From Halobacillus litoralis (GTDB lineage: Bacteria > Bacillota > Bacilli > Bacillales > Halobacillaceae), in contig NZ_WMEW01000009.1 in assembly GCF_009856355.1 (NCBI RefSeq), positions 103,276-167,275 on the forward strand: DNA of 64,000 bases, in the 5' to 3' direction. The translations under genes were made by a program, and so were the position numbers. Every line of letters starts with the position of its first letter. The stretch's first letter is position 1. A model generated the notes under the pieces. It searched no databases, was not told the DNA's origin, and saw only the letters and a program-made list of their open reading frames with translations. Below are positions 8,723 to 17,684 of this stretch, piece by piece.

Positions 8723-9712
8723 TTAGTCTTCGATGTTCACGATGACACAGCCATACCCTTCGCCACGATCGATATCCGCATTCGCTTCAGCAATCTCTTC
8801 CAATGGATAGATTTTATCGATGCGGTGCAGAAGCAGGTCGGATCGTAGAGCTTCATCAATATCTTCAACGGCCTCCCGCTTCGCTTCCTCCGGCATATCA
8901 TACACAATAATCATACGAATGGTTAAGTCCATAAACATCATCCTGCGAAAAGGCAGCACCGGCTCTGGAACCACCGTCGAGGAATAAGTGGCAATCACTC
9001 CTCCGACACGGATGATCTCCAGCACACTCTCAAGATTCGCCCCGAACTCCACATCAATCACCCGGTCCACTTTCCGTCCGCCTGTAAAGTCGAGGATCTG
9101 ATCGACCATATCCGAAGACTTGTGATTCACAATAAAATCTGCTCCTGCTTCACGGCAGTAATGACGGGATTCATCATTACTTGCGGTCGTAATGACGACA
9201 GCTCCGGCAAGCTTGGCCCATTGGATGGCGTAGTAGCCGACACGACCCGCTCCACCTGTGATGAACAACACTTCTCCTTCTACCGGACCATCAGCAAAAA
9301 CACTCCGGTGGGCGGTCATGACCGGAATTCCGAGACACGCCCCTGTTTCAAAACTGACTTCATCCGGGAGCTTTACGGCCCTCCGGCTTTCCACAGCACA
9401 ATACTCTGCTGCTGTTCCATGCTGCCGCTGGAACTGAGCCTGGTAGACCCACACCCGTTCCCCTATCCGCGCGTGGGAAACTCCAGGTCCGACCGCTTCA
9501 ATCACGCCCGCTCCATCACTATTCGGAATGACTGGTCCGCCATCCAGTAAGTGTTGAAAGGATCCCTGACGCTTCTTCGTATCAGAAGGATTGACTCCTG
9601 AAGTTTTCATTCGTATCAACACTTCTCCGTGTCCGGGTTCAGGTGCAGCGAAGTCTCCTGTCTGCAGAACCTCTTCCGGTGCACCGAACTCTTCAAACCA
9701 TGCTGCTTTCAT
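8723..9712 (-). CDS. Zinc-independent MDR-family NADPH:quinone reductase
   Basis: 329-residue medium-chain dehydrogenase/reductase with a GroES-like N-terminal half (GVNPSDTKKRQG, VIPNSDGAGVIEAVG) and a Rossmann NADP-binding site (FITGGAGRVGYYAIQWAK, ~150). The catalytic-zinc Cys/His and the four structural-zinc cysteines of alcohol dehydrogenases are absent, so it is a quinone-oxidoreductase-like enzyme. It starts with a clean GGAGG site. It is the last gene of the minus-strand run that contains the pyrimidine genes but lies beyond the probable ald terminator. A role in that pathway is possible but unsupported. Confidence 0.87.
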   Translation of the reverse strand: MKAAWFEEFGAPEEVLQTGDFAAPEPGHGEVLIRMKTSGVNPSDTKKRQGSFQHLLDGGPVIPNSDGAGVIEAVGPGVSHARIGERVWVYQAQFQRQHGTAAEYCAVESRRAVKLPDEVSFETGACLGIPVMTAHRSVFADGPVEGEVLFITGGAGRVGYYAIQWAKLAGAVVITTASNDESRHYCREAGADFIVNHKSSDMVDQILDFTGGRKVDRVIDVEFGANLESVLEIIRVGGVIATYSSTVVPEPVLPFRRMMFMDLTIRMIIVYDMPEEAKREAVEDIDEALRSDLLLHRIDKIYPLEEIAEANADIDRGEGYGCVIVNIED

Positions 9713-9782
9713 CTATAAAACCTCCTCGATTTACTCTTCTTACTATACCCTGGCTGCTGTAAATCAAAAAGCCGTTGAACAG

Positions 9783-9816
9783 GAAAAAGACTGACAAGGA
9801 TGATTCCCGTCAGCCT
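9783..9816 (-). terminator. Probable terminator downstream of ald
   Basis: On the minus strand GGCTGACGGGA pairs, with G-U wobbles, to TCCTTGTCAGTC and is followed by TTTTTCC. Confidence 0.5.
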
Positions 9817-9842
9817 GAAAGAAACAGAGTGGACGCCTGCCG

Positions 9843-10979
9843 TTAATTAGGAAGGGTCGTTTTACTGTCCAGGACTTTCTGGACATCTGTATAATCCATT
9901 TGATGAGCTTCTGCCACCTGTTTATAGGTGACACAGCCATTGACAACGTTCAAGCCTTTGCATAGAGCCGGACTGTCCAGACAGGCTTTCTGCCACCCTT
10001 TGCCGGCAATTTGTAAAGCATAGGGGATCGTCACATTCGTCAAGGCGACCGTGGACGTCTGCGGAACGGCCCCCGGCATATTTCCTACGGCATAATGGAC
10101 GACTCCATGTTTGATGTAGACAGGGTCATCATGAGTCGTGACATGATCCACCGTTTCCACAATGCCCCCCTGATCGACGGCTACATCAACAAGGACGCTT
10201 CCTTTTTTCATCGTCTGGACCATCGCTTCGGTAACGAGCTTTGGCGCTTTTGCTCCCGGGATAAGGACAGCCCCAATCACCAGGTCGGATTCTTCGACCG
10301 CCTCACTGATATTTAATGGATTGGACACGAGTGTATTGATCTGCCATCCAAAAATATCGTCCAGCTGACGAAGGCGCTCCGGACTTAAGTCGATGATCGT
10401 CACTTCCGCGCCGAGACCGACGGCTATTTTAGCCGCATTTGTCCCGACCACTCCCCCGCCGATGATCGTCACTTTCCCTCGTTTCACCCCGGGCACGCCG
10501 CCGAGCAGAATACCGGTTCCCCCAGGTGGACGTTCTAAAAACTGGGCTCCTTTTTGAGCAGCCATGCGGCCGGCTACTTCACTCATCGGCGTTAACAGCG
10601 GCAGGGATCCGTTTTCCGTCTGAACCGTTTCATAAGCGATGGCCGTCACTTTTTTATCCGCCAGTGCCTTGGTTAACTCTTCATCTGCGGCGAGGTGAAG
10701 ATAGGTGAATAGAATAAGCCCTTCATAAAAGTATCCATATTCCTCAGAAAGGGGTTCCTTTACTTTCAGGACCATCTGCTGCCCCCAGGCTTCCGACGCC
10801 GAACCGACAATATTGACACCGACCTGCTTATAATCAGCATCCGAAAACCCGGAGCCTTCTCCAGCTTTCGTTTCCAAAAAGACTTCATGTCCCTGCTGAA
10901 TCAGGTTGACAGCCCCTGCCGGTGTCATAGCCACCCGATTCTCATTATTTTTAATCTCTTTCGGGATTCCAATACGCAC
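9843..10979 (-). CDS. ald: Alanine dehydrogenase
   Basis: 378 residues, the full length for Ald. The N-terminus [22 protein letters not shown] and the NAD-binding core ([23 protein letters not shown], ~170-195) are diagnostic; substrate residues lie in [10 protein letters not shown] and TYLHLA. It interconverts L-alanine + NAD+ with pyruvate + NH4+ + NADH. The start is GTG, eight bases after AGGAGGT. It lies 22 bases downstream of the omega-aminotransferase gene and is probably cotranscribed. In this context it would regenerate the pyruvate acceptor and release the nitrogen taken from beta-alanine, besides its known role in sporulating bacilli. Confidence 0.95.
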   Translation of the reverse strand: MRIGIPKEIKNNENRVAMTPAGAVNLIQQGHEVFLETKAGEGSGFSDADYKQVGVNIVGSASEAWGQQMVLKVKEPLSEEYGYFYEGLILFTYLHLAADEELTKALADKKVTAIAYETVQTENGSLPLLTPMSEVAGRMAAQKGAQFLERPPGGTGILLGGVPGVKRGKVTIIGGGVVGTNAAKIAVGLGAEVTIIDLSPERLRQLDDIFGWQINTLVSNPLNISEAVEESDLVIGAVLIPGAKAPKLVTEAMVQTMKKGSVLVDVAVDQGGIVETVDHVTTHDDPVYIKHGVVHYAVGNMPGAVPQTSTVALTNVTIPYALQIAGKGWQKACLDSPALCKGLNVVNGCVTYKQVAEAHQMDYTDVQKVLDSKTTLPN

Positions 10980-11001
10980 GATGAAAACCTCCTGTCTTTA
11001 T

Positions 11002-12342
11002 CTAAAGGGTGTGTACGGCCTCGACCAATGTGTTGATCAGGAAGGTGACATCTTCCTCCTCAATGGATAACGGCGGAGCCAGTGTTAATATGTTATTGTA
11101 ACCGGCTACCGTCATCCCATTCTTGCCGATAATGATTCCCTTCTCCTTGCAATGTTTGATGACAGCATTCACTTTTTCCACAGCCAGAGGTTCTTTCGTG
11201 TTTCTATCAGAAACCATCTCGATTCCGATCAGCATCCCTTTACCTCTGACATTCCCTACATACTTATGCCCCTGCAGACGCGTGTGCAATTCATTTTTGA
11301 TATCATCACCAAGCTGTCTGGAACGCTGGAAGAGCTGTTCCTTCTCCATGATTTCTATATTCTTCAGTGCAACAGCACAGGAAGCGGGACTCCCCCCGAA
11401 TGTATTGATATGCCGGAAGAAATCATAGGTCGCCTCCCCACAGAAGGCTTCATAAACCTCCCTTTTCACAGCGGTGGCCGATAATGGCAGATAGGCACTG
11501 GTAATGCCTTTGGCCATCGTAACGATATCCGGCTGAACGCCGTAATTCATAAACCCGAACGGCTGACCCGTCCGTCCGAAACCACAGATGACTTCATCAA
11601 CAATCATCAAAGCCCCGTGTTTTTCGCAGATGGATTTGACTTCCTTCATGTAATTTTCCGGGGGAACAATGACGCCACCTCCGGTAATGATGGGTTCCAT
11701 AATGACACCGGCGATGGTTTCATTGTATTCCCATGTCATGACCTTATCTATATCCTCCGCTCCCCAGCGGTCGGCTTCACTATGGTGGTTCCGGTATTCA
11801 TCAGGTGGTGCCACATGTAAGAAACCGGACCCCAGCGGCTCGTATTTATATTTTCGCTGCGCCTGACCTGTCGCAGAGAGAGAGCTTGTGGAGTTTCCAT
11901 GGTACGCACGATAGCGGGAGATGAATTTGGAACGGTAATGATCACCCTTCTGCTGATGATACTGCCGGACCATTTTGAATGCCATTTCGTTCGCTTCTGA
12001 ACCACTGTTGGAAAAGAAGACGACATAGTCTCCGCCGAGCATCTCATTGATCTTTTCAGCGAGGTTTACCGCGGGTTCATGGCTTTCTGTCATCGGCATG
12101 TAGGACAATTCCTTCATCTGCTCATAAGCAGCCGCTGCCAGTTCCTCACGACCATAGCCGATATTCACACACCACAGGCCCGACATTGCATCCAGAAAGC
12201 GATTGCCTTGAACATCCGTGATCCATGAGCCTTTGGCACTTTTCGCAATCATCGTGTTTTCAGGTTTATAAGGCTTCATGGAGTGCCATACATACTTTTC
12301 GTCCTTCTGGAGCATATCATTCTGCACATCCGCTTTTGTCAT
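11002..12342 (-). CDS. Class III omega-aminotransferase, likely beta-alanine:pyruvate transaminase
   Basis: 446-residue PLP enzyme of fold type I. Visible motifs are the phosphate-binding FFSNSGSEANEMAFKM, the cofactor aspartate in LMIVDEVICGFGRTG, and the Schiff-base lysine in VTMAKGITSAYLPLSA. The family includes beta-alanine/taurine:pyruvate aminotransferases. Position between the pyrimidine genes and ald points to beta-alanine (or beta-aminoisobutyrate) + pyruvate giving malonate semialdehyde (or methylmalonate semialdehyde) + alanine. Substrate is inferred from context. A 30-base imperfect palindrome sits about 20 bases upstream (12363-12392). Confidence 0.88.
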   Translation of the reverse strand: MTKADVQNDMLQKDEKYVWHSMKPYKPENTMIAKSAKGSWITDVQGNRFLDAMSGLWCVNIGYGREELAAAAYEQMKELSYMPMTESHEPAVNLAEKINEMLGGDYVVFFSNSGSEANEMAFKMVRQYHQQKGDHYRSKFISRYRAYHGNSTSSLSATGQAQRKYKYEPLGSGFLHVAPPDEYRNHHSEADRWGAEDIDKVMTWEYNETIAGVIMEPIITGGGVIVPPENYMKEVKSICEKHGALMIVDEVICGFGRTGQPFGFMNYGVQPDIVTMAKGITSAYLPLSATAVKREVYEAFCGEATYDFFRHINTFGGSPASCAVALKNIEIMEKEQLFQRSRQLGDDIKNELHTRLQGHKYVGNVRGKGMLIGIEMVSDRNTKEPLAVEKVNAVIKHCKEKGIIIGKNGMTVAGYNNILTLAPPLSIEEEDVTFLINTLVEAVHTL

Positions 12343-12362
12343 GGAAAAACCTCCCCATTCCT

Positions 12363-12392
12363 GGATAATTATTTGAATTATCTTAATTATCC
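12363..12392. promoter_or_regulatory. Inverted repeat upstream of the aminotransferase gene
   Basis: GGATAATT (12363-12370) and AATTATCC (12385-12392) form perfect eight-base arms around 14 AT-rich bases. It lies in the 134-base gap between pucR and the aminotransferase, immediately upstream of the latter. It also contains a TTGAATTAT core similar to the element upstream of mmsA and the beta-ureidopropionase gene. Confidence 0.45.
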
Positions 12393-12476
12393 AACATTAA
12401 AGAACAGGTTTCATTAGACATTGTGTTAAACCATCCCCGGGACGCTTACACATAATGACAACACACTTGTAAAAAG

Positions 12477-14069
12477 TCAGGCATGCAGGGCCTGCTGATA
12501 TTCATGAGCGACAAGAGCAAACTCGATTACCTGTCGTTTTTCACAGTCCATAAAGTCAGATCCGAGCAGCATTTCCAGCTTCTCCAGCCGGTGATAAAGC
12601 GTCTGGCGGACAACAAAGACCTTGTCTGCTGTTTCTTTTTTGGAACCATTGCACGCGAGGTAGACCCGTAAGGTTTCCAGAAGCTTCGTATTATGTTTTT
12701 GGTCATACTGTATAATCGGCTCTAAATATTCATCCACCAGCCCATTGAGGTTGCTGTGTTTATGTACAAGGGAGATGAGCCGGTACATATGGAGATCATC
12801 ATAAAAGTATTTGTGCTGCTCAGGCGGAAGACTGCTCTGCAGCGTCAGAGTTTCCAGGGCTGTCTGGTAACTTTCCTTGATATGATCCATCTGACGCGTA
12901 TATTTTCCAACAGCAATTTGAAAGGAGGCGACCGACGAATCATTCAGCATGCTGATTTTCCTCAATCTGTCCACTCCTGTTTTCATCCGTGTTTTCCAGT
13001 CATCCTCCTGTTTACGGTTCAGCAGAATATACGTAATCAGCTGCCTGCGTTCGACGGGAAAAACATAAAAACCATTCTGATCAAAAATATTCTGCACAAG
13101 CATATTCAAATACGTAACGTCCGGATTCTTCCGGCTTCCATCAGCCATGTTCATTTTCACTGTCACCGCTGCAGCCCCGAAGGAAGGCAGTTGGATTTTA
13201 TAATGGTTCAAGCGGCTTTCCACTTCCTCTGCGGTATGCTCTCCTTCCAGCCATCCCATCAGCCACTCCGTTTCCCTGGCCTTCCGTTTTTCCTCCGTAT
13301 ACAATTCGCGCAGGAGATACTGGGCAAGAGCGGTGGCCGTCCGGTCGAGAAGAAGTGATTCAAACTCCCCGAGTTCCCGCCTCCCGCATAATAAATAAAT
13401 GACAGCAAATTCCCTTTCAAGCACCTGGACAGGCTGCTTCAACACCCACCGCGTCCGCTTTTCCGGCGGGGCATTGAGCTCGGCAAGAGCCTCTTCCCGC
13501 TCTTTATCCCTGAGCTGTGGTACTGTGACCACCGTATGATCCTTCGTTACATAGATTAATTGGCAATTCACATACTGCTGGAGATTTTTAAGAATATCAA
13601 AATAGTTATCAATGGAAAGCAGGCGTTTGTTCAAGCGCTGGGCATAATCTTCCAGGCTGGAGATCCGCTCATATTGATGGTTGATTAAATCTGCATGAAT
13701 ACCCCGGGTAATTTCAATAAAGGAAACCTCTTCTTCAAAGACGATAATCGGAAAGTCATGAGCGTCTGCAAAAGCCAGAGCTTCCTCTGATAAGTCCTGA
13801 ATAAACGTGCCAAGTTCAATGCAGATCCCTGCTACGTTCCGTTCAACCAGCTGCTGCAGTAGCGTCAGGAACAAGCCGTCATCATTTTTCCACCCAAATC
13901 CTGTGGAAAGAATAAGCTCTCCACCCTTCAGGTTTTCTCTTACTTCCGTCATTTCAAAGACATGCACCCATTTCACAGATTTCGAAAGTCCTGCATGCCC
14001 TGAAATGACTTTTGCTGATGAAAAGTGATCCCGTTTCAAAATGTTTTCAATAGACATGGAATCTTTCAT
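12477..14069 (-). CDS. PucR-type transcriptional regulator
   Basis: 530 residues. The N-terminal PucR/purine-catabolism regulator domain covers roughly residues 5-125 (IENILKRDHFSSAKVISGHAG). A GGDEF-like CdaR middle region follows, then a C-terminal PucR helix-turn-helix (KKETADKVFVVRQTLYHRLE). Start ATG 14067-14069 is chosen because AGAGGGGGG lies six bases upstream and the PucR domain begins there; the open frame extends 63 codons further without similarity. PucR proteins sense nucleobase-catabolism intermediates and activate degradation genes. Its position inside the pyrimidine cluster makes it the likely local regulator. Confidence 0.9.
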   Translation of the reverse strand: MKDSMSIENILKRDHFSSAKVISGHAGLSKSVKWVHVFEMTEVRENLKGGELILSTGFGWKNDDGLFLTLLQQLVERNVAGICIELGTFIQDLSEEALAFADAHDFPIIVFEEEVSFIEITRGIHADLINHQYERISSLEDYAQRLNKRLLSIDNYFDILKNLQQYVNCQLIYVTKDHTVVTVPQLRDKEREEALAELNAPPEKRTRWVLKQPVQVLEREFAVIYLLCGRRELGEFESLLLDRTATALAQYLLRELYTEEKRKARETEWLMGWLEGEHTAEEVESRLNHYKIQLPSFGAAAVTVKMNMADGSRKNPDVTYLNMLVQNIFDQNGFYVFPVERRQLITYILLNRKQEDDWKTRMKTGVDRLRKISMLNDSSVASFQIAVGKYTRQMDHIKESYQTALETLTLQSSLPPEQHKYFYDDLHMYRLISLVHKHSNLNGLVDEYLEPIIQYDQKHNTKLLETLRVYLACNGSKKETADKVFVVRQTLYHRLEKLEMLLGSDFMDCEKRQVIEFALVAHEYQQALHA

Positions 14070-14378
14070 ACAACGCCCCCCTCTTTTAACGTATACCAAA
14101 AGATGGTGATAATCGAACAACTTGTAAGATAATCTCACATAGAGGCTGAATTCTTTGTCGACTAAGAATTTTTCACGCCCACCTTCCCCCTGTTGGTCAG
14201 AAAATCCATACTGACTCAACATGTAAGCGCTGTCATCATTCTTCATAAAAAAAGTCATCTTCTTCTATTTTAACAGGAACTTCAAAAAAAGACAGAAAAA
14301 AGATGAAAGAGACACCGCACGAAAACGACGGCCGGCCTGTTATCCGGTATGTGCAGCCGCTCCCTTATGGGAATCCAT

Positions 14379-14412
14379 CAAAAAAGGCTGCCGAGAATGC
14401 TCTCGACAGCCT
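14379..14412 (-). terminator. Terminator after the 78-residue gene
   Basis: On the minus strand AGGCTG-CGAGA pairs with TCTCG-CAGCCT (14385-14412) and is followed by TTTTTTG. It closes the permease/small-protein transcript. The rest of the 14070-14427 gap holds the pucR leader and no convincing ORF. Confidence 0.85.
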
Positions 14413-14427
14413 GAGGAGGGAGGCCTC

Positions 14428-14664
14428 CTATTTTATTTCCTGTTTTTTCTGCTGCTGAAATAAAATCGTTGAAAAATATTTCCTTGAGTCCGGGTGAAGG
14501 ATGTGCAGCCTTTCCACTTCCGGCTGTTCCGGATTGCTTCCTGTGTACGAAAACTCCAGAAAAGCTCCGCTCAAATTTTCGGTCACGGCTTTAATGACGT
14601 AGCCCTGCTCCAGTAAATAATCGATTTTTTCACGTTCCATATAAAATTCACGATGGTCTGACAT
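14428..14664 (-). CDS. Orphan 78-residue protein in the pyrimidine cluster
   Basis: Starts MSDHREFYMEREKIDYLLEQ and ends FQQQKKQEIK. It is soluble, mixed charge, has no cysteine and no membrane segment; the middle (FLEFSYTGSNPEQPEVERLHILH) looks like a small beta-sheet. An AAAGGAGGAAGGAC site precedes the ATG, and the start is 12 bases from the permease stop, so it is translated from the permease mRNA and ends at a terminator. I do not recognise a family. The position suggests a role linked to uptake or pathway regulation, but that is inference. Confidence 0.75.
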   Translation of the reverse strand: MSDHREFYMEREKIDYLLEQGYVIKAVTENLSGAFLEFSYTGSNPEQPEVERLHILHPDSRKYFSTILFQQQKKQEIK

Positions 14665-14676
14665 GTCCTTCCTCCT

Positions 14677-16170
14677 TTACGCATCTGCTTTTTGTGTGAC
14701 ATCCTCTGTTCCTGTTCGTTTCCCCAGCTTCTCTTCGACAAATCCTTCACCAATGATCCAGTCCCGGCCGACTGTGATTCCCAGATAGTCCTCATCACTC
14801 GGAGTCTCGATCTCCGCCTGCGGATGTTTTTTAAAGTACCAGTGCTTGGCCAGCAGATAATAGCAGAGCGCACCGATTCCAAATCCGACGAAGAAGGACC
14901 ACGTACTGAAGAGATAAGCGAAGACACTTCCAATCACCCAGGAAATCATTCCAGCCCAGTTGACTCCGCCGTCATAGGTATACTGCCCCCCGCTTCTATA
15001 CAAGTCCTTCACATTCATCCGGCGCTTTCTTAATAGATAATAGTCGGCAAAGATAATCCCGACGATGACAGATAGAATCGCCGCAGCTATTAAGAGGACC
15101 GGAATCAATAGATTAAAAATACTCCACGGCTGAATGACTGTTCCGACAAGCCCTGCTATGAACACCCCTGCCCAGAAAGGCAGCTTCGGTCCACCGACAT
15201 TGGAAAAGATCGTTGCTGCCGGAACAATATTGGCGGACACATTGGTCGACCACTGAGCCAGTACAATCATGAGGAGCAGAATGCCAAGGACAAGGCCGCT
15301 CGCCGATTCCTGTAAAGCGACGACCGGGTCAAAGTTGGAAACGGCAATGTAGGATACAGCACCAAGAACAACGATAAACGTCTGGGTAAGCGGCAGGCCG
15401 ACCAGACTTCCGACCATGGCCCCTTTGTTACGCTTGAACCAGTTTCTTTCATACTTTGGAGCTTTAATGAACCTCGAGATGGATGAAATATCCGCAGCCA
15501 GTGTCGACCAGTACCCCATGTTACTGACCACCACAATGACAAAAGCTGTAAAGGCTGCTCCACCGGTCACAGGGCTTTCCACCCATGACCAGATGTCTTT
15601 TCCCTGTCCAGCCGCCGTACCTGAAAGATTGAAGTACATCCATACCCCGATCAGAATAATGATCGGTGCGGCCAGATCCGCAAATTTCTCAACGGCCTTA
15701 ATCCCCAGGGCCGTATTAAAAAGCTGGAATAAAGCAAATAGAATATAACAGATAAACCAATTATCAAAGCCGAATAAAATGTTTAAAATACCGTTAATGG
15801 CCGTAGACCCGAAATAAGTATTGATCCCAAACCACATCGAGGCAGCTACTCCGCGGATGATGGATGGGAAATGAGTGCCGACGATCCCGAATGGAGCACG
15901 CATATATACCGGAAAGGACAAGCCGTGTTCGATACCAATGTCAGCGGTCAGGGTGATGGCAAGACCGATGAGTACGGTACCGAGAAGAGTTCCGAGGACA
16001 ACCCAGATGAGAGGAATGGACTGGACCCCTGCTCCACCGATGGCGAAGGCCGCTAAAACGACAGCCATACCGACCCACATAAACGTAAATCCAAGGGTGC
16101 CGATTTTCTTCTGTTCGTGGGGGATGGGCATAAGATCGGGGGACATTAAATGATTATCTTTTTTGCTCAT
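14677..16170 (-). CDS. NCS1-family nucleobase:cation symporter (uracil/hydantoin/allantoin type)
   Basis: 497 residues with about twelve hydrophobic segments between ~25 and ~460 and cytoplasmic termini. NCS1 signatures include GTLLGTVLIGLAITLTADIG, FPVYMRAPFGIVG and MRAPFG...WFGINTYFG around transmembrane helices 1-3, and the helix-8/9 region LAQWSTNVSANIVPAA. NCS1 carriers import purine or pyrimidine bases and hydantoins with Na+ or H+. Flanking dihydropyrimidinase and PreTA genes make uracil, thymine or dihydropyrimidines the likely substrates. The 81-base gap to the dihydropyrimidinase gene holds a GC-rich hairpin. Confidence 0.9.
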   Translation of the reverse strand: MSKKDNHLMSPDLMPIPHEQKKIGTLGFTFMWVGMAVVLAAFAIGGAGVQSIPLIWVVLGTLLGTVLIGLAITLTADIGIEHGLSFPVYMRAPFGIVGTHFPSIIRGVAASMWFGINTYFGSTAINGILNILFGFDNWFICYILFALFQLFNTALGIKAVEKFADLAAPIIILIGVWMYFNLSGTAAGQGKDIWSWVESPVTGGAAFTAFVIVVVSNMGYWSTLAADISSISRFIKAPKYERNWFKRNKGAMVGSLVGLPLTQTFIVVLGAVSYIAVSNFDPVVALQESASGLVLGILLLMIVLAQWSTNVSANIVPAATIFSNVGGPKLPFWAGVFIAGLVGTVIQPWSIFNLLIPVLLIAAAILSVIVGIIFADYYLLRKRRMNVKDLYRSGGQYTYDGGVNWAGMISWVIGSVFAYLFSTWSFFVGFGIGALCYYLLAKHWYFKKHPQAEIETPSDEDYLGITVGRDWIIGEGFVEEKLGKRTGTEDVTQKADA

Positions 16171-16205
16171 GAAGCCGTCTCCTCCTAAGTTTACCTATAA
16201 ATTTT

Positions 16206-16231
16206 GCTGCCCGGCAGATGCCGGACAGCCT
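16206..16231. other. GC-rich hairpin between dihydropyrimidinase and permease genes
   Basis: GCTGCCCGGCA/TGCCGGACAGC forms a strong stem. A T run (CTTTTTATTTCTT) follows only on the plus strand, so it is not a good terminator for the minus-strand operon. It may stabilise the mRNA or modulate read-through into the permease. Confidence 0.4.
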
Positions 16232-16251
16232 TTTTATTTCTTAACCGGGGG

Positions 16252-17667
16252 CTACTTCTGGTAAAGCTTCTCCTGAGAAGACGTTTGACTGCCAAACTTG
16301 GAACGCTTCAAATAACGGCCGCTTCCAATTTTTCCGACGAACTGCTGGTCTTTGATCACAAATTCCCCGCGCGAGAGGACACTGACCGTCTGCCCTGTCA
16401 CCTGCATGCCTTCAAACGGGTTGTAATCTGCAGCCATATGGCTCGTCTCAACAGAAATCGTCCGTTCCACATCCGGATCGAAGATCACAAGATCCGCATC
16501 CGCTCCAACGGAAATCGTCCCTTTTTGCGGGAACAATCCAAACGTTTTCGCTATTTTCGTCGATGTAATATTGACGAATTCATTCAATGTGATCCGCCCT
16601 TTTTTCACACCTTCGGAGAATAAAATGCTGACACGGTCTTCAATGATGGGGCCGCCATTCGGAATCTTGGTAAAGTCTCCTCTGCCAAGGTCTTTCTGCC
16701 CCTTGAAGTCGAAGGAACACTGATCTGAACCGAGCGTCTGCAGATCGCCGGTCTTCAATGCATTCCACAGTACTTCCTGATGGTGCTTTTCTCGTAGAGG
16801 CGGGGACCAGACGTATTTCGCCCCTTCAAAGTCCGGCTTTTCCAGATAGCTCTGATCGAGGACCAAATACTGTGGACATGTTTCTCCAATGACGTTATAG
16901 CCTTTCTTTCTTGCTGCGGCAATAGCGGAAACGGCCTGCTCACAGGTGACGTGGACGACGTATAGCTGGGAATCGGCCAGCCCGGTCAATTCTGCTGCCC
17001 GGTTGGTCGCTTCTCCCTCCACTTCCGGCGGACGGGTCAGCGCATGATAGATCGGATCCGTCTGACCTGCATCAAGGGCCTTCTTCACTAAGTGATCGAT
17101 GACGTCACCGTTTTCGGCATGAACCATGACAAGCGCCCCCAGCTTCTTAGCCTGTTCCAGCGTTTTAAAAAGCGTGCCGTCATCGGATTGGAATACATTT
17201 TTATACGCCATAAACACTTTGAATGAAGTGATTCCTTCGTCTTCAATGACCGAAGGAAGCTGATCCAGTACACTTTCGTTCATTTCGCTGATCATCAGAT
17301 GAAAACTGTAGTCTATGACCGATTTATCCTGGGATTTGGCATGCCATTGATCGATGGAATTTTGGAGCGGCTTCCCTTTATCGGTTAAACAGAAATCGAT
17401 CACCGTTGTTGTTCCTCCATGGGCCGCCGCAATGGTTCCTGTTTCGAAATCATCCTTACTGACCGTGCCCCCGAACGGCATTTCCAGGTGGGTATGCGGA
17501 TCAATCGCACCTGGAAAAATGTAGCGGCCGGCGGCGTCGACGACTTCTGCGGAAGCCTCATCAAAATCATGACCGATCATCGCTATTTTTTCATCTTCGA
17601 TCAAAAGATCCGCCTGATACGTATCCGCTGCAGTAACAATCGTTCCATTCTTTATAATTTTTCTCAT
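16252..17667 (-). CDS. hydA: Dihydropyrimidinase (D-hydantoinase family)
   Basis: 471-residue amidohydrolase of normal length. Metal ligands are seen in DPHTHLEMPFGG (His-x-His, ~58-60). The carbamylated lysine lies in SFKVFMAYK (~150), with further histidines in MVHAEN and YVVHVTCEQA and a C-terminal aspartate in LGSDQCSFDF. It hydrolyses 5,6-dihydrouracil/dihydrothymine to N-carbamoyl-beta-amino acids. It is 17 bases downstream of preA, so it belongs to the same preT-preA operon. Hydantoinases for other cyclic ureides share the fold; the neighbours settle the role. Confidence 0.94.
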   Translation of the reverse strand: MRKIIKNGTIVTAADTYQADLLIEDEKIAMIGHDFDEASAEVVDAAGRYIFPGAIDPHTHLEMPFGGTVSKDDFETGTIAAAHGGTTTVIDFCLTDKGKPLQNSIDQWHAKSQDKSVIDYSFHLMISEMNESVLDQLPSVIEDEGITSFKVFMAYKNVFQSDDGTLFKTLEQAKKLGALVMVHAENGDVIDHLVKKALDAGQTDPIYHALTRPPEVEGEATNRAAELTGLADSQLYVVHVTCEQAVSAIAAARKKGYNVIGETCPQYLVLDQSYLEKPDFEGAKYVWSPPLREKHHQEVLWNALKTGDLQTLGSDQCSFDFKGQKDLGRGDFTKIPNGGPIIEDRVSILFSEGVKKGRITLNEFVNITSTKIAKTFGLFPQKGTISVGADADLVIFDPDVERTISVETSHMAADYNPFEGMQVTGQTVSVLSRGEFVIKDQQFVGKIGSGRYLKRSKFGSQTSSQEKLYQK

Positions 17668-17684
17668 CCAATCCCTCCATTAAA

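Noticed and set aside
16206..16231. Hairpin between hydA and the permease as an operon terminator
   Set aside because: The T run is on the wrong side for minus-strand transcription, so it is listed only as a hairpin.
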